Source of the DNA: Hymenobacter sp. BRD128
Lineage (GTDB): Bacteria > Bacteroidota > Bacteroidia > Cytophagales > Hymenobacteraceae
DNA length: 64,000 bases
Assembly (NCBI RefSeq): GCF_013256625.1
Contig: NZ_CP053908.1
Span: 4,278,001-4,342,000, forward strand
Direction: 5' to 3'
The notes below the pieces were generated by a model that was not told the DNA's origin, did no database searches, and saw nothing but the letters and a program-made list of their open reading frames with translations. The translations under genes and the position numbers were made by a program. Positions 24,028-32,105 of the stretch are shown here, piece after piece (position 1 is the first letter of the stretch; every line of letters begins with the position of its first letter).

Positions 24028-25029
24028 CTAACTGATAACTGACAGGTGATGCCGCTCGTCCTTCACGGCGTTGTGAATGTCCCACTCGATTTCGCGCTCG
24101 AAGGGGTGGCGGCGCACCGGGCAGTCGGGCATGTGGCACAGCGAGCAGGCCGCAAATGAGCACGGGTCGGCGTGCACAAACATCTCAACCTCCACGGCCG
24201 CGAAGCGGGCGCGAATCAGCTCCTCGACTTCGTGAATCTCGGTGTGAATCTTCTCCAGCGAGTAGTAGTAGGGCATCTGCATGTGGCAGTCGATGTGCAG
24301 GTTGGCGCCGTAGCGCTGCACGCGCAGGTTGTGCACGTCTATCCAGCAGGGACGGCGCAGGCGCTGCAACTCGGCAATGACCTCGGCCACGGTGCTCAGG
24401 TCGCTCTCATCCATGAGGCCGCCCACGGCGCTGCGCACCAGCTGGTAGCCGTTGTAGAGAATAAAGGCCCCCAGCGCCAGCGCGGCGCCCGCGTCGAATT
24501 GAATAATGCCCGTGAAATGCACCAGCACCAGCGCCGCCGACGACACAATGCTCGTGAGCGCGTCGATGTAGAGGTGCTTGCCATCGCCCACCAGCGCCAC
24601 CGACTGCACCCGCCGCCCGGCCCGCACCAGCCACAGCCCCAGCCCAAAATTGACCAGCGCCGTGCTCGCCAGCAAGGCCACGCCCCAGTCGGGCCGGGCC
24701 ACCGGGTGCGGGTGAATGAGCCCCAGCGTGGCGCTGTACAGAATAAATACCCCCGCAATGAAGATGAGCGCGCCCTCAAAGCCAATGCTCAGGTACTCGA
24801 CTTTGCCGTGGCCGTAGGGATGGTTTTCATCCTTGGGCAGGTCGGCCAGGTAGAGGCTATAGAGCGCAAAGCCGCTGGTAAACACGTTGATAATGCTTTC
24901 GAGCGCATCCGTCAGCACCACCTGCGAGTGGGTGAGGCGGTAGGCGTAGAATTTGGTGAGCACTAAGGCAATACTCACCATCAGGGAGAGCAGGCCCAGG
25001 CGCCGCTTGAGGCCGGGAGATGCGGGCAT
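24028..25029 (-). CDS. Cation diffusion facilitator (CDF) metal exporter
   Basis: 333 residues with about six membrane helices. CDF motifs are visible: the metal site DALESIINVF in helix 2 and HLYIDALTSIVSS in helix 5, plus a His-containing loop NHPYGHGKVEYLS. The cytosolic domain (about 215-300) is the usual ferredoxin-like dimerisation module. The extreme C-terminus adds a Cys/His cluster (PCSFAACSLCHMPDC) that may bind metal. CDF proteins export Zn, Mn, Fe or Co by proton exchange. It is divergent from an Nramp importer across a double DtxR/MntR-like operator. Confidence 0.93.
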   Translation of the reverse strand: MPASPGLKRRLGLLSLMVSIALVLTKFYAYRLTHSQVVLTDALESIINVFTSGFALYSLYLADLPKDENHPYGHGKVEYLSIGFEGALIFIAGVFILYSATLGLIHPHPVARPDWGVALLASTALVNFGLGLWLVRAGRRVQSVALVGDGKHLYIDALTSIVSSAALVLVHFTGIIQFDAGAALALGAFILYNGYQLVRSAVGGLMDESDLSTVAEVIAELQRLRRPCWIDVHNLRVQRYGANLHIDCHMQMPYYYSLEKIHTEIHEVEELIRARFAAVEVEMFVHADPCSFAACSLCHMPDCPVRRHPFEREIEWDIHNAVKDERHHLSVIS

Positions 25030-25163
25030 ACGGGAAGGCTAGGAGCAAAAGCCCCGGCAAAGGTCGGCACGGCCGGGCTAGCCCGGCGCTGGTAAGCCAG
25101 CACCCTGGCCCAGCGCCGCAAATTCCCGCTCCGCAGCAGCAACTTTTTTGAGGCAAAACAGTA

Positions 25164-25201
25164 TTTAGGGTAGCTTAAAAATATTTTTAGACTACCCTAA
25201 A
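25164..25201. promoter_or_regulatory. Double operator, DtxR/MntR-like, between CDF exporter and Nramp importer
   Basis: Two 16-base sites in opposite orientation: TTTAGGGTAGCTTAAA (25164-25179) and TTTAGACTACCCTAAA (25186-25201). The second reads TTTAG-N6-CTAAA, a palindrome of the kind bound by DtxR/MntR-type iron or manganese repressors. The pair lies 8 bases before the -7 box of the Nramp gene, where a repressor would block transcription, and between the divergent metal exporter and importer. The regulator is not in this window. Confidence 0.55.
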
Positions 25202-25208
25202 AACGGCT

Positions 25209-25216
25209 TAGCTTTG
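25209..25216 (+). promoter_or_regulatory. -7 promoter element for the Nramp importer
   Basis: TAGCTTTG is an exact TAnnTTTG match. The TTG within it (25214) is the first in-frame start-like codon, so transcription starting near 25222 would lie downstream of it. This bears on the start choice for the Nramp gene. Confidence 0.55.
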
Positions 25217-26605
25217 CAGTCGTCCTCCCCACGCCCCTTGCCGCCTACTACTACGCTTCCTGCCACTACTGCGCCCGCCGTTGCCGAGCCGGGCTGGCGC
25301 CACGCCCGCCAGGGCACCTCGCTCAGCGAAGTCCACGCCAGCATCCCGATGCCGGGGCCGGGCGCCAGCTTCTGGCAGCGCTTCCGGGCCTACTGGGGGC
25401 CGGGGCTGCTGGTGGCCGTGGGCTACATGGACCCCGGCAACTGGGCCACCGACCTGGCCGGCGGCGCCCGCTTTGGCTACACGCTGCTGAGCGTGGTGCT
25501 GGTTTCCAACTTGTTTGCCATGCTCTTGCAGCACCTGGCGGCCAAGCTCGGTATCGTAACGGGCCGCGACCTGGCCCAGGCCTGCCGCGATAATTATTCG
25601 CGGCCGATAGCCATTGCCCTATGGCTGCTCTGCGAAGTCGCCATCGCGGCCTGCGACCTGGCCGAAGTCATCGGCTCGGCCATTGCGCTCAACCTGCTCT
25701 TTGGCCTGCCGCTGCCCTGGGGCGTGGCCATTACCACGCTCGATGTGCTGCTGGTGCTGCTGATGCAGAACAAAGGGTTTAAGCTGATTGAGAGCCTGGT
25801 GGCGGGGCTTATCTTCCTCATCTTCGCCTGCTTTGTCTACGAGATTGTGGCCTCGCACCCCGACTGGCTAGGCCTGGCCCGGGGGCTGGTGCCGCAGCCG
25901 GCGGTGGTTACCAATCCGGCCATGCTCTACGTAGCCATCGGCATTCTGGGGGCTACCGTGATGCCCCACAACCTCTACCTACACAGCAGCATCGTGCAGG
26001 TGCGCCAGATTGAGCCCACCGAGGCGGGCAAGCGCCAAGCCATCAAGTTTGCCACCATCGACAGCACGGTGGCGCTGTTTCTGGCCTTCTTTGTCAATGC
26101 GGCCATCCTGGTCACGGCGGCGGCGGCCTTCCACGGCAAGGGGCACGAGGACGTGGCCGACATTGCCGACGCCCACAAGCTGCTCACGCCGGTGCTCGGG
26201 GCGGGGGCGGCCAGTGTCTTGTTTGCCGTGGCCCTGCTAGCATCGGGCCAGAGCTCGACGCTCACCGGCACCCTGGCCGGCCAGATTGTAATGGAAGGCT
26301 TCCTCAACCTGCGGCTCAAGCCCTGGGTACGGCGGCTCCTTACGCGGCTGGTGGCGGTGGTGCCGGCCCTGGTAGTGGCCATCCTCTACGGCGAGCGGGG
26401 CACGGGCCAACTGCTGGTGTTCAGCCAGGTAGTGCTCTCGCTCCAGCTCTCCTTCGCGGTGGTGCCCCTGGTGCTGTTCACCAACGACAAGCTTAAGATG
26501 GGCGTGTTTGTGAACCGGCCCTGGGTGCGCGTGGTGGCTTGGGCCGTGGCGGGCCTCATCATGGCCCTCAATGCTTTCCTGCTCTGGCAGACGGTGGCGG
26601 GCTAG
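25214..26605 (+). CDS. mntH: Nramp-family divalent metal transporter
   Basis: 463 residues at most, with about 11 helices. Nramp motifs are clear: VAVGYMDPGNWATDLAGG in the first helix and GATVMPHNLYLHSSIVQ in the sixth, which together hold the metal ion. The family takes up Mn2+ or Fe2+ with protons. The start is uncertain: TTG at 25214 lies inside the -7 box, TTG at 25238 fits the likely transcript, and ATG 25349 would cut into the conserved N-terminal part (SLSEVH). Regulation by a metal-sensing repressor is suggested by the double operator just upstream. Divergent from a CDF exporter. Confidence 0.92.
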   Translation: MQSSSPRPLPPTTTLPATTAPAVAEPGWRHARQGTSLSEVHASIPMPGPGASFWQRFRAYWGPGLLVAVGYMDPGNWATDLAGGARFGYTLLSVVLVSNLFAMLLQHLAAKLGIVTGRDLAQACRDNYSRPIAIALWLLCEVAIAACDLAEVIGSAIALNLLFGLPLPWGVAITTLDVLLVLLMQNKGFKLIESLVAGLIFLIFACFVYEIVASHPDWLGLARGLVPQPAVVTNPAMLYVAIGILGATVMPHNLYLHSSIVQVRQIEPTEAGKRQAIKFATIDSTVALFLAFFVNAAILVTAAAAFHGKGHEDVADIADAHKLLTPVLGAGAASVLFAVALLASGQSSTLTGTLAGQIVMEGFLNLRLKPWVRRLLTRLVAVVPALVVAILYGERGTGQLLVFSQVVLSLQLSFAVVPLVLFTNDKLKMGVFVNRPWVRVVAWAVAGLIMALNAFLLWQTVAG

Positions 26606-26832
26606 GGGTGAGATGTCCTCCTGGCGCCACCGCGCAAAACCGCCACCACACCTTGGAGGGCGCCAAAGTTGCCAGCATTGATTAGCCCACCTGAGGCGAC
26701 TTAAGTAGCTTGGGTACAGCGCAACTTCGCTCAACGGATGGCCCGGCCTTTTTTATCCCGGACGTATCGGAGGCATGAAAATGCCAGTGTCGCTCTGAGC
26801 GGCGCGGCCGCCTGAACCTCTGGGCCGCGCCG

Positions 26833-26840
26833 TAGGTTTG
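26833..26840 (+). promoter_or_regulatory. -7 promoter element next to the radical SAM gene start
   Basis: TAGGTTTG, a TAnnTTTG match, lies only 7 bases before the GTG at 26848. The transcript would begin almost at the start codon, so this mRNA may have little or no leader. Confidence 0.5.
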
Positions 26841-26847
26841 TACCCCC

Positions 26848-29199
26848 GTGCCTCGCTCCTTGCCCCGCCTCCTGCTCCTCACCCCGCCGCTCACGCAGCT
26901 CAACACGCCCTACCCGGCCACGGCCTACATCAAGGGCTTCCTGGTAGGGCGCGGCTACGACGTGCACCAGGCCGACTTCAGCCTCGAGCTGGTGCTGCGC
27001 CTCTTCTCGCAGGCGGGCCTGACCAGGGTGTTTGACGAGCTGGAAGCCGGCGGCTACGACCTTAGCGACAATGCCCGGCGCATGCTGCGCCTGCGCCGGC
27101 GCTACGAGGCCACCATCGGGCCGGCCATCCGGTTTTTGCAGAACAAGGACCTCACGCTAGCCCCCCGCATCTGCCATGGCCGCTTCTTGCCCGAGGCCAG
27201 CCGCTTCGACAACGTGGCCGACCTCGACACGGCCTTCGGCACGATGGGCCTCACCGACCAGGCCCGCCACTTGGCCACTTTGTATTTAGAGGACCTGGCC
27301 GACCTCATCAAAGAAACCGTGGGGCCGCAGTTTGGCCTCTCGCGCTATGCCGAGAGCCTGGCCATGTCGGCCACTCACTTTGACCCGCTGCACGAAGCCC
27401 TGCAAGCCGCTCCTAACCTGGTCGATACGATGCTGCTGGAGCTGCTCGACGAGCGGCTGGCCGAGGTGCAGCCCGATATCGTGGGCTTCACCGTGCCCTT
27501 TCCCGGCAACCTCTACGCCGCCCTGCGGCTAGCCCAGCGCATCAAGCAAACCCACACCGCCATCGTGACCGTGATGGGCGGCGGCTACCCCAACACCGAG
27601 CTGCGCGGCCTCCGGGAGCCGCGCTTCTTCGACTACATCGACTACCTCACCCTCGACGACGGTGAGGGCCCTTGGCTGCGGCTGTTCGCGTATTTGCAGA
27701 ACAAAAAAGACAAAAAGGAGCGTCATGCTGAGCTTGTCGAAGCATCTCTGCCGCTTCATCAGCACAGCTCGGATGAAGCGGTAGAGATGCTTCGACAAGC
27801 TCAGCATGACGAGCAGGGTAGTGATGGTCATCCTGAGGCTAGCGACGACGGCCGGCACCTGCTCCAGCGCACCTTTCTGCGCAATGAGGCCGGCCAGGTT
27901 GAGTACGTCAACTACCCGCACCCCGACATTCCGCACCCCGAGGTGGGCACGCCCGACTACTCCGACCTCCGGCTCACGGACTACCTCTCGGTGATTGAGG
28001 TGCTCAACCCCATGCACCGGCTCTGGAGCGACGGCCGCTGGAACAAGCTCACCGTGGCCCACGGCTGCTACTGGAAGCGCTGCTCGTTCTGCGACGTGAC
28101 GCTCGACTACATCGGCCGCTACGAAACCGCGCCCGCCACGCTGCTCGTGGACCGCATCGAGCAAATCGTGGCCCAGACCGGGCAGACCGGCTTTCACTTC
28201 GTGGACGAAGCCGCGCCGCCCCTGGCCCTGCGCGACCTGGCCGTGGAGCTGCTCAAGCGCCGCGTCAGCATCAGCTGGTGGGGCAACATCCGGTTTGAGA
28301 AGACCTTCACGCCCGACCTCTGCCGCCTGCTGGCCGCCAGCGGCTGCATCGCCATCTCGGGCGGCCTCGAAGTGGCGTCGGACCGCCTGCTGGCCCTCAT
28401 GGAGAAGGGCGTGACCCTGGCCCAGGTGGCGCGCGTCACGCAGGGCTTCACCGAGGCCGGCATCCTGGTGCACGCCTACCTCATGTACGGCTTCCCGACC
28501 CAAACTGCCCAGGAAACCGTGGATTCGCTGGAGGTAGTGCGCCAGCTCTTCGAGGCCGGTATTGTGCAGAGCGGCTACTGGCACCGCTTCTCGATGACGG
28601 CCCACTCGCCGGTGGGCAAGAACCCCGCCAAGTACCAGGTGGTGGCCACCGGCCCCGCGCCCGGCCCCTTCGCCTGGAATGACCTCTGGCACGACGACCC
28701 CCTTGGGGCCAACCACGAGCTCTTCGGCCCCGGCCTGGCCAAGAGCCTCTACAACTACCTGCACGGCGTGGCCCTGCGCGAGCCCCTCAGCTTCTGGTTC
28801 GACTTTAAGGTGCCGCGCCCCACGGTGCCGCGCCAGCTCATCCAGCAGGCCCTGGCCGAGCCCACCAAGCCCGACGCGGCCCAGCCCAACCGGCGCCTGT
28901 TCTGGCTCGGCAACGCGCCCGCGCTGCACCTCAAGCCCACCGGCGGCCCCAAAGGCCAGCCCACCACCCGCGCCATCCTCACCTGCTACGAGCAGGCCGA
29001 AGACTTCGAGGTGAAAACCACCGCCCTCATCGGCCCCTGGCTGCACGCGCTGCTCACGCGCCTCAGCACCGACTACGACACCAAAATCCTGCTCAAAGAA
29101 GCCGCCGCCAGCTTCCCCGCCGGCGCCGGCTCGTGGGAGAGCTTTCTGGCTAGCCCCGCCTGGCAGCTGCTGCGCGAAAAAGGCCTGCTGCTGGTGTAG
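26848..29199 (+). CDS. B12-binding-domain radical SAM protein with a repeat-derived insert
   Basis: 783 residues from GTG 26848. The N-terminal ~280 residues look like a cobalamin-binding-type Rossmann domain (RLLLLTPPLTQLNTPYPATAYIKGFLVGRGYDV, DIVGFTVPFPGNLYAALRLA, VTVMGGGYPNTELRGL). The radical SAM core follows, with HGCYWKRCSFCDVTLDYIGRY holding the iron-sulfur Cys407, Cys412 and Cys415: a CX4CX2C spacing instead of the usual CX3CX2C. Later text (WGNIRFEKTFTPDL, GGLEVASDRLLALMEKG) matches the barrel. Residues about 290-325 are encoded by a long palindromic repeat (27721-27811) inserted in frame between the two domains. Substrate unknown. Confidence 0.88.
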   Translation: MPRSLPRLLLLTPPLTQLNTPYPATAYIKGFLVGRGYDVHQADFSLELVLRLFSQAGLTRVFDELEAGGYDLSDNARRMLRLRRRYEATIGPAIRFLQNKDLTLAPRICHGRFLPEASRFDNVADLDTAFGTMGLTDQARHLATLYLEDLADLIKETVGPQFGLSRYAESLAMSATHFDPLHEALQAAPNLVDTMLLELLDERLAEVQPDIVGFTVPFPGNLYAALRLAQRIKQTHTAIVTVMGGGYPNTELRGLREPRFFDYIDYLTLDDGEGPWLRLFAYLQNKKDKKERHAELVEASLPLHQHSSDEAVEMLRQAQHDEQGSDGHPEASDDGRHLLQRTFLRNEAGQVEYVNYPHPDIPHPEVGTPDYSDLRLTDYLSVIEVLNPMHRLWSDGRWNKLTVAHGCYWKRCSFCDVTLDYIGRYETAPATLLVDRIEQIVAQTGQTGFHFVDEAAPPLALRDLAVELLKRRVSISWWGNIRFEKTFTPDLCRLLAASGCIAISGGLEVASDRLLALMEKGVTLAQVARVTQGFTEAGILVHAYLMYGFPTQTAQETVDSLEVVRQLFEAGIVQSGYWHRFSMTAHSPVGKNPAKYQVVATGPAPGPFAWNDLWHDDPLGANHELFGPGLAKSLYNYLHGVALREPLSFWFDFKVPRPTVPRQLIQQALAEPTKPDAAQPNRRLFWLGNAPALHLKPTGGPKGQPTTRAILTCYEQAEDFEVKTTALIGPWLHALLTRLSTDYDTKILLKEAAASFPAGAGSWESFLASPAWQLLREKGLLLV
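27721..27811. repeat. Palindromic repeat inside the radical SAM gene (in-frame)
   Basis: Bases 27721-27760 and 27772-27811 are inverted copies of 40 bases with one mismatch, around an 11-base loop. The outer sequence CGTCATGCTGAGCTTGTCG recurs at 47522-47612. It encodes RHAELVEAS... and ...MLRQAQHD in the reading frame. No transposase or target duplication is seen, so it looks like a non-autonomous, REP-like or MITE-like element. Confidence 0.9.
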
Positions 29200-29217
29200 G
29201 CCGGGGCCAGGCCGCGC

Positions 29218-30194
29218 CTAGCGCGCCCGCAGCCAGTCGATAACCTGGGTCTGCAAGGCGGCCTCCGTGCCTTGCCGCACCTGCTGGCGGCCCAGCAGGG
29301 CGCGGGCCTGTGCGGCATCGGCCTTGGGCTGGCTAGCCCCGTAGAGGGCGAGCAGCCGGCGGTGCTGCGCCAGGGTGTGCCAGCCCGCCCGTGTGGCCGG
29401 GGGTAGGGCAGGCAGGGCCTGCACCACCACAAAGGCCGGCCGCGAGGCGGTATTCTCGGCCAGCAGCAGTGGCAGGGAGGCCGCCGGCCGCCCACTCACC
29501 CAGGCGCCCACGCGGGCCGTATCGACGCCGGCCGTGCGGCGCAGCAGGGCCAGCGCATTGGCCAGGGCGGGGGCCGTGAGGGTATCGGCCGGGGGCAGCA
29601 GCAGCACGGTGTGGCCCTGGCGGGCTAGGGCATCGGCCCAGCTAGGGGCGGCCAGCGCCGTGCCCGGCGTAGTAAAAAAAGCGAGCCCCAGGCCCGGCAG
29701 GCTCTCATCGGCGGGGCTGAAGAGCAGGGCGGGGCCGGTGGTGCCGGCCACCTCATCGCGCCGCACGCGGTACACGGCCGGCTCCGGGTCGCCGCGCCGC
29801 ACCAGCAGCAGCGGGTAGCGCACCGAGTCGAGGGTGAGGGTGCCGCGCCAGAAGTTGCCCTGGTGGCCCAGGGCCAGGGTTTCGCCGGCCCGGCCGGGCC
29901 GCGCCAGGCGCAGCGTGTCGTGGGCAAAGCTCAGGCTGTCGGCCACAAAGCTGAAGGCGGGCTGCTGGGGCAGCACCAGCTCAGCCTCGTAGTGGCCGGG
30001 GCGGGGGTGGCGCACTTCCAGCATGGCGCGCAGCTCGGGCTGGCCCGCCACTTGCAGCGCGCCGGCGTAGTGGCCGGTGGGGGCACCGGCGGGCTAGCCC
30101 GAGCTGCGTCGGGCTGGGGCTGGCAGGCCGCCAGGCTAGCCAGCAGCCAGCCCAGCAGGGGAGGGGCGCAACGAAACAAGCGGCGAAGCGGCAT
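29218..30194 (-). pseudogene. Frameshifted lipoprotein with a hydrolase-like C-terminal part
   Basis: The lipoprotein signal begins at ATG 30194 (MPLRRLFRCAPPLLGWLLASLAAC). The main domain begins near GHYAGALQVAGQPELR in a different frame and runs to 29218. The frames would join if the C5 run near 30080 had one more C, giving about 325 residues. The C-terminal part (VLLLPPADTLTAPALANALALLRRTAGVDTARVGAWVSG) resembles an alpha/beta hydrolase fold, but no clear GxSxG is seen. The break could be a real mutation, a phase-variable run or a sequencing error. The start at 30051 is not a natural N-terminus. Confidence 0.65.
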
Positions 30195-30206
30195 ACGCCA
30201 AAAGTA

Positions 30207-30758
30207 CTAGCTAGCCCGCCCCGCCAGCCCTTTGCGGTAAATAAGGTCGCGCTGCACATCCTGCCCCAGCCGGAACGCCACCGCCCCCACTTCGTGAAAG
30301 CCGAAGCGCTGGTAAAAGGCCTGGGCGCGCGTGTTGTGCTCCCACACGCCCAGCACCACGGCCGTCGCCTGGGCCGCCGCCGCCACCTCCAGGGCACGGC
30401 GCATGAGCGCGCCCCCCAGCCCGGTACCAATCCAGTCCTCCAACACGTAGAGCTGCTTGACTTCGAGCTGTCGGCTAGCGGGGGCGTCGTCGGGCAGGCC
30501 CAGCCGCGATTCCTCCTGGAGTAGGGCGTAGCCCACGGTCTGGCCCTGCATCTCGGCCAGCAGGCAGGTGCAGCGCGGGTCTTGCAGCTGGGCTAGCTGC
30601 AAGTCGGGGCCATAGGTCTCGGCCAGGTAGGCCGCCATATCCTCGGGGGTATTACTGGCCGCAAAGGTTTCGCTGAAGGTTTGGCGGCCCAGCGCCGCCA
30701 GGCGGGTGGCCGTGGCCAGGTTGGCCTTGGCCACGGCAATACGAAGGGGAGAAGACAT
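30207..30758 (-). CDS. GNAT family N-acetyltransferase
   Basis: 183 residues from ATG 30758 (MSSPLRIAVAKAN), chosen because the family's first strand begins there. GNAT motifs are seen: LEVKQLYVLEDWIGTGLGGALMRRALEVA, which is the acetyl-CoA pyrophosphate-binding motif A (Q/RxxGxG/A), and VWEHNTRAQAFYQRFGFHEVG, which is motif B with the usual Tyr. These enzymes move an acetyl group from acetyl-CoA to a small molecule or protein; the acceptor is unknown. Cytoplasmic. It lies 13 bases upstream of the frameshifted lipoprotein gene on the same strand, so they may be co-transcribed. Confidence 0.93.
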   Translation of the reverse strand: MSSPLRIAVAKANLATATRLAALGRQTFSETFAASNTPEDMAAYLAETYGPDLQLAQLQDPRCTCLLAEMQGQTVGYALLQEESRLGLPDDAPASRQLEVKQLYVLEDWIGTGLGGALMRRALEVAAAAQATAVVLGVWEHNTRAQAFYQRFGFHEVGAVAFRLGQDVQRDLIYRKGLAGRAS

Positions 30759-30802
30759 AGGCCCGTAAAGGTCGGCAGCGCCTCCCAATCTTACTTACGC
30801 AG

Positions 30803-31057
30803 CTACGTGGGTCGGTGCAGCCCCACGCGCCAGCCCGCATAATTGGTGAGCGCCCCCGCGCTCAGGCCCACCAGGGTTTTGGCCAGCGGCCCGGCACCCA
30901 GCACCCCTAGCCGGCGCCAGTCATACAGCAGCACGTACAGTTGCAGGGCATAGCCAATCATGAACAATACGCCCGCCGCAATGAGTAGCCCGGCCACTAT
31001 ACGGCGCGAAGCGGGCGTCAGGATGACGCGGGAGGTAGGGCGACGGGCAGAAGGCAT
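30803..31057 (-). CDS. Small two-helix membrane protein
   Basis: 84 residues. A basic N-terminus precedes two hydrophobic segments: IVAGLLIAAGVLFMIGYALQLYVLL and, more weakly, GPLAKTLVGLSAGALTNYAGW. No domain is recognised. It is upstream of the GNAT gene on the same strand and divergent from the tRNA-Gly promoter. Confidence 0.55.
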   Translation of the reverse strand: MPSARRPTSRVILTPASRRIVAGLLIAAGVLFMIGYALQLYVLLYDWRRLGVLGAGPLAKTLVGLSAGALTNYAGWRVGLHRPT

Positions 31058-31096
31058 GATTGCCGACTAAACACACCGGCCCGGCGCGATGTTCCC

Positions 31097-31126
31097 TTGT
31101 TAAATACCCGCGCGCACGTACCTTTG
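31097..31126 (+). promoter_or_regulatory. Promoter for tRNA-Gly
   Basis: TTG (31097-31099), then 19 bases, then TACCTTTG (31119-31126). Spacing and text match the Bacteroidota housekeeping promoter. The tRNA begins 17 bases downstream. Confidence 0.85.
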
Positions 31127-31142
31127 CTTCACCAACACCCCC

Positions 31143-31215
31143 GCGAGAGTAGCTCAGTTGGTAGAGCATCAGCTTCCCAAGCTGAGGGTCGCGAGTTCGA
31201 ACCTCGTTTCTCGCT
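31143..31215 (+). tRNA. tRNA-Gly (anticodon CCC)
   Basis: A 73-base cloverleaf. The acceptor GCGAGAG (31143) pairs with TTCTCGC near the 3' end, the D arm contains AGCTCAGTTGGTAGAGC, the anticodon stem CAGCT/AGCTG encloses the loop TTCCCAA with anticodon CCC (31176-31178), and the T arm has GTTCGAAC. No CCA is encoded at the 3' end, so it must be added. Confidence 0.93.
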
Positions 31216-31307
31216 CAGTAATTAACGGCCATCCGGATGCAAGTCTGGGTGGCCGTTTCAGTTTAGCTTTAGCGGCCGACAGCAGGCTAGCCGCCACCTT
31301 TTTATTG

Positions 31308-32105
31308 ATGATAAACGAACCACCATCCCCCGCGCTGCGCACCGTCGAGGTTACGCGCTACATCACACCGCTGCGGGAGGGCGGCTCGCTGCCCGCCCTG
31401 GTCGAGGCCGACGATGGGTTTCGCTACGTGCTCAAGTTTCGGGGGGCCGGCCAGGGAATTAAGGTGCTGATTGCCGAGCTGCTGATTGGTGAGCTGGCCC
31501 GCGCGCTGGGTTTGCGCGTGCCCGAACTGGTATTTGCGGAGTTGAGCGAAGCCTTCGGCCGCACCGAGCCCGACGAGGAAATCCAGGACTTGCTGCGCGC
31601 CAGCACCGGCCAAAACCTGGCCCTGCATTTCTTGTCGGGGGCTAGCACCTTCGACCCGCTGGTAACTACCGTTGAGCCGCGCCTTGCCTCCCTTATCGTG
31701 TGGCTCGACTGCCTCACGCTGAATGTGGACCGCACCGCCCGCAATACGAATATGCTGCTGTGGCACAAAGAATTATGGCTTATTGACCACGGTGCGGCGC
31801 TCTACGTGCATCACACCGGCCCTAGCTGGGTGAAATCGGCCACCAGGCCCTTTCCTTCCGTGAAAGACCATGTGCTGCTGCCTCAGGCCACGGCCCTGGC
31901 CGCCGCCGATGCCGAAGCCCGCGCCCGCCTTACCCCCGCAGTGCTAGCGGGCATCATTGCCACCGTGCCCGATGAATGGTTTCAGGAGCCCGACCTCACC
32001 GCTGCCGAGCAGCGCGCCAACTACCAGCAGTTTTTGGAGGCGCGCCTGGCCGTTTCCGCCACCTTCACCCAGGAAGCCGACCATGCCCGCCAAGCACTTG
32101 TATGA
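31308..32105 (+). CDS. HipA-like kinase-domain protein
   Basis: 265 residues from ATG 31308. It resembles the small HipA_2-type proteins: EVTRYITPLREGGSLPALVEADDGFRYVLKFRGAGQGIKVLIAELLIGELARALGLRVPE, then WLDCLTLNVDRTARNTNMLLWHKELWLIDHGAALYVHH, which has the D-x-x-x-x-N and IDH patterns of the HipA catalytic loop and metal-binding site. It lacks the full HipA N-terminal domain. HipA kinases phosphorylate protein targets; substrates of this branch are not known to me. The last 23 bases overlap the DUF3037 gene that follows, so the two are very likely coupled. Confidence 0.82.
   Translation: MINEPPSPALRTVEVTRYITPLREGGSLPALVEADDGFRYVLKFRGAGQGIKVLIAELLIGELARALGLRVPELVFAELSEAFGRTEPDEEIQDLLRASTGQNLALHFLSGASTFDPLVTTVEPRLASLIVWLDCLTLNVDRTARNTNMLLWHKELWLIDHGAALYVHHTGPSWVKSATRPFPSVKDHVLLPQATALAAADAEARARLTPAVLAGIIATVPDEWFQEPDLTAAEQRANYQQFLEARLAVSATFTQEADHARQALV

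Noticed and set aside
26606..26847. Possible riboswitch or small gene before the radical SAM protein
   Set aside because: I see no conserved aptamer core, no open frame and only a -7 box near the start; too little to call.
27721..27811. Palindromes considered as insertion sequences or CRISPR repeats
   Set aside because: There is no transposase, no target-site duplication, and no regular spacing of short repeats with unique spacers.
27529..29046. Long minus-strand open frame (505 codons) opposite the radical SAM gene
   Set aside because: It has no recognisable domain and results from the high GC content at third positions of the real gene. The plus-strand frame contains the iron-sulfur motif and a B12-type domain.
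31308..32105. HipA-type toxin of a classical HipBA toxin-antitoxin pair
   Set aside because: No HipB-like helix-turn-helix protein is adjacent, and the N-terminal HipA domain is missing; it is better called HipA-like with DUF3037.
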